A stretch of DNA of 64,000 nt from Nitrosomonas sp. (GTDB lineage Bacteria > Pseudomonadota > Gammaproteobacteria > Burkholderiales > Nitrosomonadaceae). The notes under the pieces are model-generated. The model saw only the letters and a list, made by a program, of their open reading frames with translations. It did not search any database and was not told the DNA's origin. Where the stretch lies: NCBI RefSeq assembly GCF_020852615.1, contig NZ_JADZAJ010000015.1, positions 1-64,000 of the forward strand. Reading direction: 5' to 3'. Position numbers and translations under genes: made by a program. Shown piece after piece: positions 62,172-64,000 of the stretch (position 1 is its first letter; every line of letters begins with the position of its first letter).

Positions 62172-64000
62172 ATGTCAATCCAAACCGCAATTCATACTGA
62201 TTCTTCTGTTCACAGCACCAGAGATCTCAAATTCCTTGAGGTTCGTTATGTAGATGGTCCCAATATGTGGACATATACCCCTGTTTTAGAAGCAATCGTC
62301 GATATAGGTGAGCTTGAAGACTATCCATCGGACACGATTCCCGGTTTTTATGAACGGCTGTCTTCATGGCTGCCTTCCCTGTTTGAACATCGCTGCAGTT
62401 ATGGCGAACCGGGCGGATTTCTGCGCCGCGTCCAGGAAGGGACCTGGCCCTGTCATATTCTTGAGCATGTCACGCTTGAACTGCAGAATCTGGCCGGGAT
62501 GCGGGGAGGATTTGGCCGGGCGCGGGAAACTTCAGATCGAGGTGTTTACAAAGTGGTTGTCAGTGCGTGGAACAGGGAAATAACACTTAAGGCACTGTAT
62601 CTGGCGCGGGAGCTGGTGCTGGCTGCAATGGGGTTTGATCAGACACAGCCAGCTTATGATGTGCAGAACGCAATCAGTCAACTGCGTGACATGATCGATT
62701 CACACTGGCTTGGTCCCTCCACTGCCTGCATTGTTGATGCTGCCACTGCCCGCAATATCCCGTCAATCCGCCTGCTGGAAAAAGGTAATCTTGTTCAGCT
62801 GGGCCAGGGTGCACACAGCCGCTATATCTGGACGGCAGAAACAGATAGCACCACGGCGATTGCCGAAAATATTTCGCGTGACAAAGAACTGACCAAATCA
62901 CTGTTACGGGCTTGCGGCATCCCCGTTCCGGAGGGACGTATCGTGACTGATCCGGCTGATGCCTGGGAAGCAGCTGAAGATATTGGCCTGCCCGTTGTCG
63001 TTAAACCGGATGATGGCAATCATGGCCGGGGTGTTTTTATCGAGCTGAGTAAGCGCGAAGAAATTGAATCTGCCTTTGCAATTGCTGCACAGGAAGGCAG
63101 CGATGTACTGGTAGAACGCTATATTCCCGGAATAGAACACCGCCTCCTTATCGTGGGCGGAAAGCTTGTGGCAGCTGCACGCGGGGATTCTGTATTCGTT
63201 ACCGGAGATGGTGCATCTGCTATTACAAAGCTGATAGAAGATCAGATCAATTCTGATCCGCGCCGGGGGCCCTCTGAAAATCATCCGCTTAATCTGATCA
63301 GACTGGATGATGCGGTCCAGATGGAGCTTGCACATCAGGGCTACACCAGCGATTCTGTCCCACCTGCCGGGACAAGGGTACAAATCCAGCGTAACGGCAA
63401 TCACGCTATTGATATAACCGACGAAGTCGATCCGGTTACAGCCGACCTGGCTGCACTGGCTGCCCGTATTGTGGGCCTGGATATTGCCGGAATTGATCTG
63501 GTTGTAGAAGATATTTCGCGTCCGCTCGCTGAACAGGAGGGGGCGATTGTTGAAGTCAATGCCGGCCCCAGTCTGCTTATGCATATTAAACCTGCCATCG
63601 GTGAGCCACGCCCGGTTGGCGAGGCTATCGTCAACCAGCTGTTTCCCAATCAGGACCAGGGACGTATCCCTGTTGTCGGTATTACCGGCAGCAGTGGCAT
63701 GACCGTTGTTGCCCGCCTTGTTGCCAGTCTGCTCATCCTGTCCGGCAAACGTACCGGACTGGCGTGCGGGAACGGACTTTATCTCGATCACCGGAAAATT
63801 GATCACGGCAACTGTGCCAACCATCGATCGGCTCGCCGTATTCTGATGAACCGTACGGTTGAGGCTGCTGTTTTCGAGAATGGCTTTAATACGATGCTGG
63901 AGGAAGGTTTAGCGTATGACAGCTGTCAGGTGGGCGTTGTTACCCGGATCGAACCTGAACAGTATTTGGGTTATCAGGGGACAGGAACAACTGAACAGGT
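62172..64000 (+). CDS. cphA: Cyanophycin synthetase CphA-like, truncated by window end
   Basis: The frame stays open for 609 codons to the window edge, so it is missing from the ORF track. The N-terminal domain (VRYVDGPNMWTYTPVLEAIVDIGELEDY, then HILEHVTLELQNLAGM) and the ATP-grasp domain (VVVKPDDGNHGRGVFIEL, LVERYIPGIEHRLLIVGG, IVEVNAGPSLLMHI) are those of CphA. The Mur-ligase-like domain begins near residue 500, but its P-loop reads GITGSSGMTVVAR instead of the usual GTNGKTT, so the nucleotide-binding lysine is lost. ENGFNTMLEEGLAY also replaces the usual ETARGGILREGL. This copy is probably a CphA'/CphA2-like paralogue; a canonical cphA may follow beyond the window. Confidence 0.93.
   Translation, partial: MSIQTAIHTDSSVHSTRDLKFLEVRYVDGPNMWTYTPVLEAIVDIGELEDYPSDTIPGFYERLSSWLPSLFEHRCSYGEPGGFLRRVQEGTWPCHILEHVTLELQNLAGMRGGFGRARETSDRGVYKVVVSAWNREITLKALYLARELVLAAMGFDQTQPAYDVQNAISQLRDMIDSHWLGPSTACIVDAATARNIPSIRLLEKGNLVQLGQGAHSRYIWTAETDSTTAIAENISRDKELTKSLLRACGIPVPEGRIVTDPADAWEAAEDIGLPVVVKPDDGNHGRGVFIELSKREEIESAFAIAAQEGSDVLVERYIPGIEHRLLIVGGKLVAAARGDSVFVTGDGASAITKLIEDQINSDPRRGPSENHPLNLIRLDDAVQMELAHQGYTSDSVPPAGTRVQIQRNGNHAIDITDEVDPVTADLAALAARIVGLDIAGIDLVVEDISRPLAEQEGAIVEVNAGPSLLMHIKPAIGEPRPVGEAIVNQLFPNQDQGRIPVVGITGSSGMTVVARLVASLLILSGKRTGLACGNGLYLDHRKIDHGNCANHRSARRILMNRTVEAAVFENGFNTMLEEGLAYDSCQVGVVTRIEPEQYLGYQGTGTTEQ

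Noticed and set aside
1-64000. Insertion sequences, integrases or prophage genes
   Set aside because: No transposase, integrase or phage structural protein was recognised in either strand, and no flanking direct or inverted repeats were seen.

Overview
The window looks like a chromosomal segment of an ammonia-oxidising betaproteobacterium close to Nitrosomonas. This is inferred from the petABC-sspAB gene order, a P460-family c-type cytochrome, exosortase-associated glycan genes with a PEP-CTERM protein, a sigma factor/DUF3619 pair, a cyanophycin locus, and moderate G+C. No 16S gene is present, so the genus is an inference.

Bases 1-9.2 kb hold a complete type I-C CRISPR-Cas system. The array has 21 visible spacers and runs off the left edge. 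Its leader and then cas2-cas1-cas4-cas7-cas8c-cas5-cas3 follow, with the genes and probably the array read on the minus strand. An in-frame GTG with a strong Shine-Dalgarno inside cas8c marks a probable cas11c. Bases 9.2-9.9 kb carry only tiny membrane ORFs.

Bases 9.9-31 kb are mostly housekeeping: the helicase hrpA, a hotdog thioesterase, DAHP synthase, a membrane-anchored MutS-like ATPase, a DUF2062 protein, a MacAB-type efflux operon, a P460-fold cytochrome, tRNA-Thr(UGU), sspBA, petCBA, secA and a DciA-like gene.

Bases 30.4-39.1 kb (minus strand) form one tightly packed operon that I consider the most interesting region. It encodes a YghO/bCerS-like GNAT acyltransferase, a sugar-nucleotide-type NTP transferase, LptF/LptG-family permeases, a CDP-alcohol phosphatidyltransferase, a DAG/ceramide-kinase-family lipid kinase, a Tam41-like cytidylyltransferase and a DUF2959 lipoprotein. 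Together these could acylate, phosphorylate, CDP-activate, head-group and export an unusual, possibly sphingoid, lipid.

Bases 39.3-43.7 kb hold ExoD, a CapK-type adenylate-forming protein and two glycosyltransferases, one of the exosortase-A-associated type, which suggests exopolysaccharide synthesis. Bases 43.8-52.4 kb contain ribD, a secreted DSP-like phosphatase, two multihaem cytochromes c, a DUF3293 protein, an ftsH paralogue, and the glutathione-dependent formaldehyde detoxification pair frmA-fghA.

Bases 52.5-59.2 kb contain an ornithine-decarboxylase-type gene preceded by a good promoter and a 21-codon upstream ORF, a PepSY protein, rimO, a PEP-CTERM protein, bolA, and a sigma factor with a non-canonical start followed by an acidic DUF3619-like protein. 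Bases 59.3-64 kb are a cyanophycin locus (ABC exporter, DUF1854, CphA). The visible CphA has lost the P-loop lysine of its Mur-ligase-like domain and is cut by the right edge of the window.
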